A stretch of 64,000 nt of DNA from Pagrus major (lineage: Eukaryota; Chordata; Actinopteri; Spariformes; Sparidae), in assembly GCF_040436345.1 (NCBI RefSeq), contig NC_133232.1, positions 28,211,315 through 28,275,314 of the forward strand, written 5' to 3'. Positions 35,001 to 47,231 of this stretch are shown in pieces. The position numbers were made by a program, and so were the translations under genes. Every line of letters starts with the position of its first letter. Position 1 is the first letter of the stretch. The notes beneath the pieces are model-generated. The model made no database searches, was not told the DNA's origin, and saw nothing but the letters and a program-made list of their open reading frames with translations.

Positions 35001-37701
35001 TTAACTGAAATGAAGATTTAATAATCCGGATGTGCACAGTGGATATTTAAAAAGAATAAGGAATTCGTCTGAAATAGTGTTAAATGTATTAAATTTGTAC
35101 ATAAGTCGGTCTTAACTTCATAGGTGCAACTATGAGTGTGATCCTGGATCTGCCCTACACTCTTTGTATTTGGATCTCTGCTGCTGTAGCCATCTTCTAC
35201 ACGCTGATGGGAGGCCTCTACTCCGTGGCCTACACAGACATCATACAGCTGACCCTCATATTCATTAGTTTGGTGAGTTCCTCACTTAACACTTCAACAT
35301 CTTGAAGCTTGTATAAACCAGTGTTGTTGTTGAGTTTATCTGCACAGGAAAGGAAATTTTTCTTATGAGGGACAAAACATCTTGTCTCTTATTAGATCTT
35401 ATAAAAAGCTAATGGTGACTCCCTGGTATCCTGCCAAGCATCTAACCTGACCTAAACTGTCACATTACTTTACCTTATCCAGTAAATATGCACTTTTCAA
35501 AACCTTTATGTCAGCAGTTCATCGTCTTCATTGTCTTTTCTACAGTGGTTATGTGTCCCCTTCATCCTGATGAGCCCACATTCAGCTGACATCACCAAAA
35601 CCGCTTTCAACTTCACCTACCAGGCCCCCTGGATTGGTTCAGTGGATGGAGACAGAGCGTGGAGGTGGATTGATAATTTCTTATTATTGGTAAGGACTAT
35701 ATTCAGTAAGTTTGTAATGTTGCTTGTTTTTTATACATGCAGTCACTGATGACTAGTGGAGAATTAGGCAGTGGTTCGCCATGTGACGCTGAAAAACTTG
35801 TACTTCTGGTTAATCTTCATATCGATGAGTCAAAGCATAAAAACTTGTTCAGCTCGAGTTGTCCTTACTTGAAAATAGAAGATAGCGAGTCAGATCAATA
35901 AAAAGTTGTTTTCTGATTTCTGATTACCTTTTTTTTTTTTTTTTTTTACCTATTATTACCATCTAATGATCAAATAAACACAGCCACACCTCTGCACAGC
36001 CTTCTGGATTTTATGTGAATGCAGCTGAAGTGCACGCTTCATCCGATTTGCTGTTTGCCTCTCTGCACCAAGCCAACGTAACCTGAACCAGAGACAACAA
36101 CACCTGGCTATGACATACTACCGGCTCAACCCCTGTCTTAATGGGCTTGGCTTGTGATCAAAAACTTGTGACAACTTTGCTAACACAGCCAAACATCAAG
36201 CAAGTGGAACAACGAAAGACATGTAACTTAGCAAGCGAGCTAATATGACTTACTATTCAACAGCAACAAGTCCAGCTCAGTGTCTGTCTTGCAACCTTTT
36301 ATTTCGCAACGCTCTCGCCAGCGACTAAAAGCCAGTCTGAGATTTACTCTAGTTCATACTCTTGCTTGGTCACTCTCTCTCTTTCTTTTCTCAGCTTCCT
36401 CCATCAATGTCCACTTTGGTCTCTTCGTTTCTACATAAATTCAAGTCCAAGTCCAACCTTCTCCTCCAGCCACTCCAAAGCTCCTGTGATAGTGGTGCAA
36501 ACACCAACGCTCCCCAGTAGTGCTCCTAGCAATGTCATTTAGCATAGCTAACTTGTAACAACAAGTGAATATATAGAAAGAGTGGTTTTGTTTGTTTTAT
36601 GTATAAGTCGCTGGGTAACCTGGGATATCAAAGCTTCCACCAGAGGATCCTGTCAGCTTCTTCGTCAGCCACAGCCAGGATCACCTGCTTTATCGCAGCT
36701 CCCCTCGTCTTTATACTTGGAGTCCCGCCGATTTTGATTGGAGCAGTCGCGGCATCAACAGGTAGAGCAGAAGAATGAAACATAAAAAAAATAGTGAGAC
36801 CATGGTGACTCATGTCACATCTTAACTTTTTTGGCATCAGATTGGAACATGACCACGTACGGATCCCCGTCCCCATACGAGCGTGGTGAAGCCAGTCAGG
36901 TTCTGCCCATTGCTCTGCAGTACCTCACACCAAACTACATCTCCATCATCGGTATTGGAGCAATAGCTGCTGCCGTGATGTCATCTACGGACTCTGCTTT
37001 ATTGTCATCCGCCTCCATCTTCACATCCAACATCTATAAGAACATCCTGAGGACCAAGGTAAGAGGAGACCAGAGGAGAAGAACAGAATCATGGTTATTT
37101 ATTTTCTGTTTTTGCTTCAAGGTTTTGTTTCTCTCCCCTGCAGGCATCAGATCGAGAGCTCCAGTGGGTGATCCGTGTCACCGTGGTGTTGGTAGGCTTG
37201 GCTGGCACATCGCTCACCTTCTTACAGAACAGCATCATAGTTTTCTGGATCCTGGGCTCAGACATAACCTACACCATCATGTTACCTCAACTCATCTGCG
37301 TCCTCTTCTGTAACTTCTCCAATGGCTACGGCTCCATTGTGGGCTTGTTGGTTGGAGTGCTGATGAGAGTGCTGAGCGGCGAGCCATCGATAGGGTTGCC
37401 AGTCATTCTCCACTTCCCAGGTTGCACTCTTGAGGGTGACGTTTATATCCAGCACTCTCCTGTTAGGACAATCTGCATGTTGTCCACTATCGTTGTCACT
37501 TTGTTGGTGTCCTATCTGGCTTCCCTGCTCTTCAATAAAGGAGTGATTCCTGAGAGGTGGGATGTATTTAAAGTGAAAACCCAAACACCAACATCCATTC
37601 TAGGTTTAATGAGCAATGGGACCGACAAAAGAGATGAAAAGGAGAAACCTGAAGTTCAAAATGAGACAGAATTAATGTTGACAACAAATCTGCAGGACTG
37701 A
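32079..37701 (+). CDS. slc5a7-like: High-affinity choline transporter-like Na+ symporter (SLC5A7 family), tandem copy B
   Basis: Coding exons 32079-32262, 32909-33022, 34391-34546, 35124-35272, 35546-35689, 36608-36761, 36841-37058, 37144-37701: 1677 nt, 558 residues. Exon phases and most exon lengths are identical to copy A, and exon 7 encodes an identical peptide. Family motifs: [56 protein letters not shown]-terminal MLTTNLQD. Differences from copy [13 protein letters not shown] (the Trp after TAT is Phe), [11 protein letters not shown] in place of [11 protein letters not shown], and a slightly longer cytoplasmic tail. Copy B therefore departs further from CHT1 at presumed substrate-contact positions. 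AATAAA at 37841-37846 is a likely poly(A) signal. Intron 2 carries a solo LTR, and intron 5 (35690-36607) is expanded relative to copy A. All frames are open with no sign of decay. Confidence 0.88.
33268..33598 (+). mobile_element. Solo LTR of a retrovirus-like element in intron 2 of slc5a7-like copy B
   Basis: The unit 33273-33593 (321 bp) begins TGTGAAGG and ends CCATCACA (TG...CA with a TGTGA/TCACA inverted end). It has AATAAA at 33538-33543, about 50 bp before its 3' end. It is flanked on both sides by GGTGG (33268-33272 and 33594-33598), a perfect 5-bp target duplication. No internal coding region or second LTR is present, so it is a recombined solo LTR. Gypsy or ERV class cannot be decided from one LTR. 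Confidence 0.7.
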
Positions 37702-39000
37702 AAATGAAATGGTCTTTTGGAGCTATATTATCATGTCTCTGTTTTTATATCAATTATTTGATCTAGGTGCAAGAAGTCATCACTTTGCTATTTTTTACTG
37801 CGCTTTGGTGTAATTTTTTGGTTCTATTTAATTGGGGTTCAATAAACTGAGCCTGATGACTTATGTTACTGGTTCATGACACAAATGTAATCTTATGTTT
37901 AATTATCAAACAACCAATAAAAGCTCAAATAAGCTGGAAGGTAAATAAATCCCAACCTGCATGCCATTATATTTACAGCCTCCACTATGCACATTTCGAC
38001 ATGTTAATGATACTTATATTACAGGATATAATCTACTCCTGTGTGTTTCTGTCTCAGCACCCGTCCAGCAACAAGAGCACTCAATGTGGTTAATAAAAAA
38101 AAGTGTAATTAGGTTTGTTGTATTACTTCATATTGTACTGTTAATGTCTATGTCTGATTTGGTGGTGTATACAGTATTAAAAAGTAATTGCACCAATCAT
38201 GTCTGATCCATCATAAGGTTTTCAAGTAAAGTTTGTTTTTAAAATGAACTTTATTTAAAGTGCACATCACCCAAGGAGTCTACAATCTTGAGGTTAAAAA
38301 GTAGCCTTAATTACTAAATGGACTTGCATTTCTATAGCGCCTTTCCAGTCTACATACCGCTCAAAGCGCTTTACAACACTTGTCACATTCACCCATTCAC
38401 ACACGCATTCATACACTGATGGCAGAGGCTGCCATGTAAGGAGCCAACTGCTCATCAGGAGTTCATCAGGTTCAGTATCAATCTCAAGGATACTTCGACA
38501 TGCAGCTGGGGGAGCCAGGGATTCGAACCAGTCCGATTACTAGTCAACCCGCTCTACCTCCTGAGCTAAAGCCACCCCTAGAATGGTAAGAACTAGAATG
38601 GCACTCGGTAGAGCGCATACCTCCAACAAGACACCGAACCGCCTCCTTTTGTACTCACTTAAAGATGCCAGCTATCTAAATATGCCTGGTTTTCATCATC
38701 AATCATGCATTATTTCCTCAGAAATGAACAAAACTGTCAAAAACAAATCAGTCTTTCTGTCCAGTTTGGCAGCAAACGTTAATGGGGTCCATTCTGGGCT
38801 GCGACCCATTCTTCGTCCAAGTTTCATTGAAATCCGTTTGGTAGATTTTGTGTAATCCTGCTGACAAACCAACAAATCAGCTCCTTCTACATCTACTTTC
38901 TGGTGCTTTGTCAGTCTCCTTTAAAAAAACACATTCAGGTGTGTGTTGCGTTTACGTGCTGATAGTACCTGGTTCGGCCTCACGGTGGCAGTAGCGCCGC
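37702..39000. other. Intergenic stretch slc5a7-like B to ttc9c
   Basis: Holds the copy B 3' UTR, a tRNA-derived SINE (about 38312-38577), and a second repeat (about 38600-38875) ending TTTTGTGTAATCCTGCTGAC, a motif common in fish repeats. No coding exon. Confidence 0.45.
38312..38577 (-). mobile_element. tRNA-derived SINE
   Basis: Read on the minus strand it opens with a tRNA-like head: GGCTTTAGCTCAGGAGGTAG contains an A box, and GGTTCGAATCC about 30 bases later is a near-perfect B box. A body with CATGTCGAAGTATCCTTGAG and TGAATGGGTGAATGTGA follows. The tail reads AAAGCGCTTTGAG, then GGCGCTATAGAAATGCAAGT, an L2-like 3' end. This is the structure of widespread teleost tRNA-SINEs. It is not a functional tRNA gene. 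Confidence 0.8.
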
Positions 39001-39107
39001 ATGAAGTTGAAGTTTTGACCACTTCATTGAAAACAAGGAAGCGCCCGTACGGCAGCAGAATGACTGTCAACTGCGAGAAGTAGCCGTCCGTCGATTATCT
39101 TTACAAG
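39000..39107 (+). promoter_or_regulatory. ttc9c: Probable non-coding first exon and promoter of ttc9c
   Basis: A C+G-enriched segment ends TCGATTATCTTTACAAG and is followed by GTGAGACG, a donor site. A matching acceptor CTTAACAG at 39901-39908 lies 21 bases before the ttc9c ATG. I infer a 5' UTR exon ending at 39107. The 5' limit and transcription start are not visible. Confidence 0.5.
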
Positions 39108-39929
39108 GTGAGACGACGCAGAGCAATTTACACATCGCATTTTTCACGCCGCGAACAATTAAAATGCGCAGACGTCCTGAATTTAACAGGATGGGAGCTC
39201 GCTAGAGTGCGAGCGGGTGAGGTTAGCATAGCAACGATGCTAGCTCCGTTAGCTGTAGGCGCAAACCGTTAACGCGTCGAACGTTCGCTGAAGTCCGTTT
39301 AGAATGTTCAATATCAATGACGTCTTCGAATTATGACGTCTGCTACCTAGCAACCCCGATTCAGCTGCTCTGGGGTGTTAGCATAGCGATGCAAGCTAAC
39401 ATTCCTTTAGCAAAACCACAAATAACACACACACACGAGTTAATTAATGATGCCAAAAGTGGCCATTTAACGTAAAGTGTTGTCAACGTGGGGTGGAGGT
39501 GGCTGCTGATGCGCCAACAAAATCACTTTTAATGATATGACGTTTCATGTATCGGTGTATGGTGAATTTAGACGGACAAGCATTCAATGTATAAGATAAG
39601 TAAACCCAAACTTGTATCTTCCAGATATCAATAAAAACCAGGACAGTAACGTTGCTCATATCAGTGAACTTGATGTCTTCCCTAGTCAAAAAGTCCTAGT
39701 ATTGGATCATTTAATATCCATAATGCAACTGTATAAGAAAGATGATGTTTTATTAAAGTTGAAAAACACATAAAACATTCACTGGATAGGGAATTCAGCA
39801 AGACCCCCTCCAGAATAAGAGCTTGAACTGATGTGTCTGATTTTGTATGAACTGCCCTCCAGCGGCTTCTTCACTAATTAATTTATATTTACTCATTCAT
39901 CTTAACAGCTGACTAGCTCCATTGCAGAG

Positions 39930-42543
39930 ATGGAGGCTGGAGGAGGAGAGGAGAGTATGGATGTGCAGGGAGCAGCAGCAGAACCAAGCTTTTCTGGACA
40001 CAGACAGACTTCCACAAAGCCGGTTTGGGCTTTGCTGGAGGACGCGGCCCAAATGAAAACGGAAGGGAACGCTTTCTACCGAGAGAAGAACATTCGCTCG
40101 GCCATCGGGCGTTATCACCGGGCTCTGCTGATCCTCCGAGGCCTCGACTCTGAAGTGATGACGTCAATGAAAGGATTTGGACATGAGATGCCTGCACTCA
40201 CACCTGAACAGGAGGCTGCACTGAGAAACACACAAGTGGACTGCTACAACAACTTAGCTGGTAGATAAAATATCACAACCATGCAAATCTAGGGGTGAAA
40301 AGAGTACTAGATTAGACTGAAATACATCAGAGATTCTGTTAAAATCTTTTCAAGTGGTATCTCTTCAGAAAAATATTCTCAGTTAAGTAGTTTCACGAAG
40401 TCACTAGTTTTATATTGAGCTCTTAGCATAATCATTTCAATGTGAACATTTCCTACCAACAAATCCCTCTGCAAGTCAGTGATGCTCCACTGAGGTGACT
40501 TCCTTTATAAGAGAGCTTTTACATTGATTGCTTTAAAATGGAAACTGACAGCTGGATACAGCGTGTACAATATTTTGTATTATATATGTACATATATATT
40601 TCTTTCAGCCTGTTTGCTGCAGAAACAGAGTGTTGACTATGCTCGTGTGCGGGAATACAGCCTGCGGGTACTGCAGTGGCGACCAGGTGATGTCAAAGCA
40701 CTGTACAGGGCTGGAGTAGCCACTCTGGAGATGGGAGATGCACAGACTGCCAAACAGTATCTCACCCAGGCCTGCAGTGTGCAGCCTAATGGTAAGAAAA
40801 GAGCACAGCAGGTTTAGGCCATTGTCCGGATGAATAGTCATTTATTTAGAAATCTCCAAATTTCTTATTGTGGTCTTGTACCACCTCTACACTGGTCATG
40901 TACCTTCAGTCTAGGGATGCCATGGTGAGGAAATTTAATAAACTCCCGAACAACAACAGTGTTACTTACAGGACATTTCACCAGAAATGAAACTCATCAA
41001 TGTTGGTCAATATTTATAGAGTGCTGTATCGAGTGTCTGCTAATGCAAACCAAACATTTCCAGCTGCTGCAGCTTCACATTCAAAGCATTTATCTGATGA
41101 AATGCTTCAGCACTTTTGCTATAGTATCATTCATCAAAAATGCATCTACAAAACAAGACAGCAGTCATTTTCAGCATTTGTTGACAGCGGATCAGTTTGA
41201 AATATTGCAGGGAGTAGGGCTGGGTGTTGTTAAAAAAAAAAAAACGCAAGCCGATACCCTGACTTCAAATCAGGTTCCTAAATGGTACTTTTTTTCGATA
41301 CCAATTATATTAAACCTGTTTTGAAAAAAGATAACATTATACATACATGTGGTGAGCCCCTTCTCTGGGCGTAACGTAGTGTTTTTCCCAGCATGCCTCC
41401 AGAAAGCCAATCAGTAATCGGTGTATGATAAAACACTGTGTACCACTAGTAACATCAACTATTGCTGCAAGCTTATGTTGGTCCTCTGTAAATGTCTACA
41501 CAGGATGCATGCAGCCACAGTACTGTTGTGTACTAGAAGTGTTTTGGTGGCGCACAAAGCGAAAAACAAAGTCAGTGTAGTTACTAGTCTCACTGAGAGG
41601 AAAATAGACTTTGGCACTGATTAAAGTGGAAGCATATATTTCACAACAGACGTGTATCAGACAAACCAAAAAGTGTCTAGTGTGGTCTGTCTGTTCAGTT
41701 TTCACAGATAATTTTAAAAGGATATTTGTTGTTTTGAGACTTAGTACAACCAATATATACAGACTGTTGCTAATTATCGTGATTCTGTTTTATATTTGAT
41801 CACCACTCAATATAGTTAGAATATTTTATTATATTTAAATTAGTTCAACATTTCAGGAAATATATATATTTGCATTCTTGCCAACAGTTTGATGGGAAGA
41901 TCAATAAGACTCTCATATCTGTCCATTAAATCTTAAGCTTCAGCCAGTCAGCTTATCTTAGTATAAAGACTGGTGAAGTAGCGAGCCCGGCTCTGTCCAG
42001 AGATAAAGAATCTGCCTAGCAGCACCTCCAAAAATAACAAATTAACAAGTTACGTCTTGTCACAGATTAAACAAGCAAGTTACAACTTTAATATGTCATG
42101 TATTAAAGGTCATTCAGATAAAATATTCAACACTCTTCAAATTCAGAGCTTGCAAAGACAAAATTGCAATCTGTTTCCCTATTTCAATGACTGACTACAT
42201 TTGTCTTTAGTCATTAATTTGTTAATTTTTTTACAAGACTGATTTAGAGAGATATAAAGAAAGTTGTTGGTTCTGTCACAGATTGCACAGATTCTCTCCT
42301 AGCCATCTCCTGTTTATTTGAACACCTGTGGGATAAAGGAAAGTATGCCTTTCCAAAACAAACGCTCTTCATCTTTTCATCGCAGATGCCAATGTGAGGA
42401 AGCACCTGCAGAGAGCCGAGGAGAAACTGAACCGGGAGTTACAGAAAGAGAGGGCGATGTACCGAGGCATGTTTTCCTCCAGCCTGAAGAGCAGCTCCGG
42501 AGGAGGGATTAACCAAACCAGTCGAGCTGGTGAGGGAGTTTAG
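39930..42543 (+). CDS. ttc9c: Tetratricopeptide repeat protein 9C
   Basis: Exons 39930-40260, 40609-40791 and 42386-42543 give 672 nt, 223 residues. Phases are 1 and 1 and both splice junctions restore family sequence (NNLAACLLQ; PNDANVRKHLQ). Three TPR units: about residues 38-71 (EGNAFYREKNIRSAIGRYH), 105-140 and 142-175 (KALYRAGVATLEMGD). PALTPEQE, DCYNNLAACLLQ and RVREYS match TTC9C best among TTC9, TTC9B and TTC9C. TPR proteins act as protein-binding adaptors; the partner of TTC9C is not certain. There is a Gly/Glu-rich extension of about 35 residues before TPR1 and a Ser-rich tail after the last helix, longer than the mammalian protein. ATTAAA at 42955-42960 is a candidate poly(A) signal. 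Intron 2 contains degraded repeats, including one around 41930-42075. Confidence 0.92.
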
Positions 42544-44035
42544 CCTGCCAGCTCAACAAGCCAATCATGGCCTGAGACAGACTGTTGAACTGATTACAAA
42601 CCAACTGAAGAATGTTCACACATCTTGAATCACTTATCACATTAGTGTATCTCCTTTAGGTGTTAAAGAGGTGAGTTTAGGAAAGTAGGAATGGTACATT
42701 TTAGAGATTACTGGAATGCAGTCAGTATGAGAGTAAAGATGTCGCTGCTGAAAATAGAAAGGAGACGACTTAGTTTCCTAGCAACACGGAAACAAAGTTG
42801 ATTTTTAGTCCAGAAGAGTAAGAGTCTGGGTATTTCACAAAATGCTTCTGGAGGCTTAAGTGAGACTCTTCATGCACTACCCAAAGTTTTGATTCTGCCT
42901 TCATGATTGCAGTTGTCTGGTGAGTGTTGTGAATGTTTTCGTTTTGAGTTTTCAATTAAAATATTTTTTCATAAATAATGTTCAAGAAGTCTTCTTTCAA
43001 CTCATTTGATTATAAAATTATACAATGTAGGTATTAAAGGCACAGCACACGTTTAGTCATAAGTTTCTTTTATTAATCGTAAGCCATGAGAAGCCACATT
43101 TTGTCTCAAATATCTCATCAATATCTTAATCATTTAATATTTATTTGAAAGTCCTGAGCACAATATCAAGTTAAAGAGTATTTGCTTGGTTTTGGTCATT
43201 ATCTGGCCAATATGATTGTACTTTAGAGGCAATATTGCCCATAAACAAAGAGGAATATCACATTCTCACAATAGCTATAATCACTGAACAAGTCACAGAG
43301 CAGCATGCAGAAGGGGAGTGTACACATACACATTCATACTCATGGTTACAGGAGGATTCAACCATTATGCAACGAAGCTGCTTGTAGCTTAAGTTCATAT
43401 TCATTGTCTTTAAATCAGGCTGCTTTCAGCCACAAATGGACCCCAGAATAGTGTCCCTGTCGACATGTAAAATACTTTGAAACAGCATTCACACTATGAA
43501 AAACCTCACTGAAACCCACACTAATGAAGTTATTGAGTGGTTTGTAGTTATTTGCAGCTCCTCAAAGGAATTACTCATCCCATAAATGAAGCTGTCACCT
43601 ATGTTTTTGTCACTGACATTTCTCTGTGGGCCATGCTGTATCCTACAGTACTCTCAGTTACTAATGTAGGGTGCACAATGTCAGTCAGGAAAGTCTTTGG
43701 GAGACACAGTGCAATCATGTGGCTACAAAGCACTCTGATTATGCTTCAGAACCTGTTGGGGAGAGATTTCACGTACATTTTGGGCTTAAAAAAGTGTTAA
43801 TGTCTTTAAAAATGTACAAAAACATCACTAGAATGAAGAACACAAGCCAAAAATAAAATTAGTATTTAACAGGCTTTATGTGCCTGACAGGAACTTCCAT
43901 CAAATTGGTAGTGGATGAAAGGACTGTCAGATCTTATGGCCAGTAATATTAAACCAGTGTATCTGTCTAATCAATCACACATATTTGAAGTTTGAAAATG
44001 AAAAATGATGGCACTTCCGTTAACATGAATTATAA
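42544..44035. other. Spacer between convergent ttc9c and DACT-like genes
   Basis: Holds the ttc9c 3' UTR with ATTAAA at 42955-42960. The remainder is A/T-rich with no recognisable exon. Confidence 0.4.
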
Positions 44036-44371
44036 TGGTGCGTTCCATTTAATCTGGTCGGAAGTCAATTGGAACGCGCCCTGAAGTCGGATTTCCGTCT
44101 CAGAAAGTCGGACGCAACTCACCAGCCATGACCTCAAAAATCTGCTCCACACATCAGCAGCAGTGAAAGCACATAGTAGTGTCCATCTTCTATCTGTGGA
44201 CTTGGGTGTTTATATGCGCAAAATACCTCGTAATGCATTGTTATCAACTGTTACTGCGAACAATGGCTAACCTGACTTGAACTGGTTTTCCAACTTGTAC
44301 TGGAATGCTGTCAACTCCCATCATTCCCAGCTCCGGCTTTCCACTCCCTAGTGAAATGGAACGTACCATAA
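44033..44371. mobile_element. PIF/Harbinger-like MITE next to the DACT-like 3' end
   Basis: The element 44036-44368 (333 bp) starts TGGTGCGTTCCATTT and ends AAATGGAACGTACCA, inverted repeats of 15 bp with one mismatch. TAA flanks both sides (44033-44035 and 44369-44371), the 3-bp TWA target duplication of PIF/Harbinger elements. It has no transposase and lies about 80 bp past the stop codon of the minus-strand DACT-like gene. Confidence 0.75.
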
Positions 44372-44432
44372 TACCAACTATCACTGGTGTTTTGAGCATA
44401 ACACATGGAAAATACTTTTAGTCTGATGGTCT

Positions 44433-44438
44433 TTTATT
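44433..44438 (-). terminator. Very close poly(A) signal of the DACT-like gene
   Basis: TTTATT on the plus strand is AATAAA on the minus strand, only 9 bases after the DACT-like stop codon (44448-44450). If used, the 3' UTR would be about 30-40 nt. A longer 3' UTR running through the MITE is the alternative. Confidence 0.45.
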
Positions 44439-44447
44439 GTACAAGTG

Positions 44448-47194
44448 TCACTTCTTGGATGGCTTCCGTTTGAGACTCAGGGACCTCATGGAGCCAAACA
44501 CTCTCCTCCCCAAGTCCCTCAGTGATCGAGAGCGCTGGAGGGGCATCCGTGGAGGAGGGGATGGAGAAAAGGAAGGGGAGGAAAGAGGGGAGAGGGAATG
44601 GCAGCTGCCCTCCAGGCTCTGAGAACGAGAGAGGTTAAAGAGGCTAGCGGTGGAGGACAGCCGTTTGTCTTCCTCCTTTGCTCTCAGCAGTCTGACCCCT
44701 TCCTCTTTGCTGATGTACATGCCACCTTGTCCCACGTCTAATGAGGAGACCCAGTGTGCCCGCTTTGAGGGCTCCTCGCTGTTGTTACGAGGCACCAGCA
44801 AGCCTTGGGACTCACTCCTGAATAAGGCCCTTCTGGAAAGCCTGAGGCTGGAGCTGCGTCTCTCCCCTTCTTCCTTGCCCCTCTTCTTTGAGAAGACGGG
44901 GGAGTTCTCCACTTTTGGTTTCTTGTCATTGCTTCTGGATGAAGACTTCAACCTTCGATGCTCCCTCCTCCAGCTTCCAATGCTGTTCCTCCTCCAACCG
45001 TAGCCATACTCGGCTCTGTCCATCTCCTCCTTTTCATTTTCAGACTCTTTCCCCCAGAAGCGTCCTTCAAAGCCCCTCCATCGTCTGTTGGTCTTCCTGG
45101 GTGTCTGGGCTTCTGATCGATCCTGCTCCTCACCCCAATCTGAGCCATAGTCTTCTCTCTTGGCGTAGCTGCTTACTGTGGCTGCCCTTACCAACTTGTG
45201 GGAGGCATGCTTTCCTCTATAAAGCCCCTCCCCCTCTGCCCTCTTCCATCCCCCATTTCCACCCCCACTTTGCCGAAGTGATCCACCCCTTGGTTGGATA
45301 CCACCATGCTCCAAAGGAGAGCTCCTTGTAGTGGTGCGGGGCAGGGAGCATTGGAAGGGGGCATCCCGTCGGAAAACAGAGAGCGGGGTGGCACCCAGAG
45401 GGGACGGCTGGAGAGGCCGAGGAGGGGAACGGCCCCTGGCGGTGGGGCGGGAGGCAGGGGAGGAGGCCGTGGAGGAAGGAAGGTCAGATGGGGAAGGGAT
45501 CTGCTGGTAGTGGCAGTGTGAGGAGTAGTGGGGAGAAGGAATGTGGATGGACTGATAGGGGTGTATGGGGCTGCTGGAGTGTGAGAGAGGAGGGGTGAGG
45601 CTGGACTGAGACTGTGGAGAATGGGTGACACTGAGAGACAGCTGTATTGGTCTCTGGGGATTCAGATCGGTCAGTCGAGTATAGTCATGTGACTGATCAG
45701 TCGGGGCTGTCAGGTGAGTTTTAGTATGACCCCTCACCTCGCCTGTACTATCTGTCTGGAAGCAGTCAATATCCAGCTCCACACCTTGTTCCATCAGTCC
45801 GACCACAACAGCCCTAGAGAGGCCGGAGAGGCGGGAGATCTCCCCTACCATTGGGGAGTCTTCGCTTAACTTGGGACTAGAGCTGGACTCTTGGATCAGG
45901 CTGCTGCGCTGAGACCCAGGAGCTGATCCACAGTTTGTACCAAACACTGATGGTCCAGCCTCAGGTGGAGCACCACTGCTCCAGTCTAATGAGCGACAGA
46001 AGGCAGATGACCCAAATCCTGGACTGGGTCCAGACCCTGAGGTGACCTCCAGGGAACTGCGGTGGCTCAGGCTTGTTGGACATGTTGAAATGCGAGGGCG
46101 AGTCCTAAGTGCTGGGGTGGGTGTAGCAGCGGAGAGGGATGTAGCAGAAGCCGTGGAAGCTGGAGCAAAGTCGCTCCTCAAAGCTCCACAACTGGCGTTT
46201 TTGGGATTGTCCACTAAACCCTGGCTAGAGTTTAACCCAGGAGTCAGATTCAAGTTGAGGTTGAGATGCAGATTTATGTTCAAGTCCTCTCCGGTGGCTG
46301 AAGGAAGGTTCCCCAGGTTGATCGAATTCCGAGTGGCTTTTTTCCCAGTAGTGCTGAGGCTGACTCTGGCGGAGTTTCCCAGCAGTGACTTGCAGGGAGT
46401 GACACTAAGTGCACTGCGGCTTTCAAAGGCAGAAAGGGACTGGGTGGAACCATGACTTTTGCCTGGGGTACAAAGGCCTCTGCGCGTGACTGGACCAGGT
46501 GTGGCAGCTGAAGTGAGATCGGAGGTGGAGGAGGTCACTCGACTGTGGTACTGGCGTGCCAGTCGAGAGATGTACTGCTCGAGCTGGGTGAAGGAAGCCG
46601 GGGTGAGGGGCTGTTGAGGCTGGACAGGAAAAAGTGGATCAGCGTTGGACTCTTGCTGGTCATCTAGTTGGGGTCCTTCAGGGCTCGGAGAGGCTGAGTG
46701 CTCCTGGCTCTGGGAGGTGAAGAGGGGGCTCTGGAGGGCAACAGCATGCAGCGGGCTGGGGTAGGGGTACACCTCTTTGGTCCGACGGGACACCAGGTCT
46801 GTGCAGTAGCGAGGGTCCAGCTGGGGTTTTTGATGGAGGGAGGAGGGCGAAGAAGAGGAAGTTTGCTCAAGAAGCGGGAGGAGGGAAGTAATCAGAGATT
46901 CACCGAGTCCTGAGCAGAGGTCAGACAGAAAGCTCAGACCAGTTGCTTCAAGGTCACATTGGACTAGAAGAGACAAGAGAAGAATAATTTCAGACAAAAC
47001 AGTTTTTAGATTATCTTTACCTAAATATATATTCATGTGCGCTGATGTTTATAGTTAGGACACTGCTTTGAACCAGCTTTATCCAACTGCTGCAAAATTC
47101 ATATTTACAAGGATTTACATGACATGGATCTCGGCTCACCTGACACTGGTGTCCCTTCTGTTGGTTCACCATCTTCCTGTCTGTTCTGCAGTGC

Positions 47195-47231
<37 letters not shown>

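Noticed and set aside
38505-38577. tRNA-like sequence with A and B boxes on the minus strand
   Set aside because: It continues directly into a SINE body with an L2-like tail, so it is the head of a SINE and not a tRNA gene.
44650-46455. Several plus-strand frames of 110-150 codons
   Set aside because: Antisense shadows of the long DACT-like terminal exon; the minus-strand frame is open for 838 codons and carries DACT motifs.
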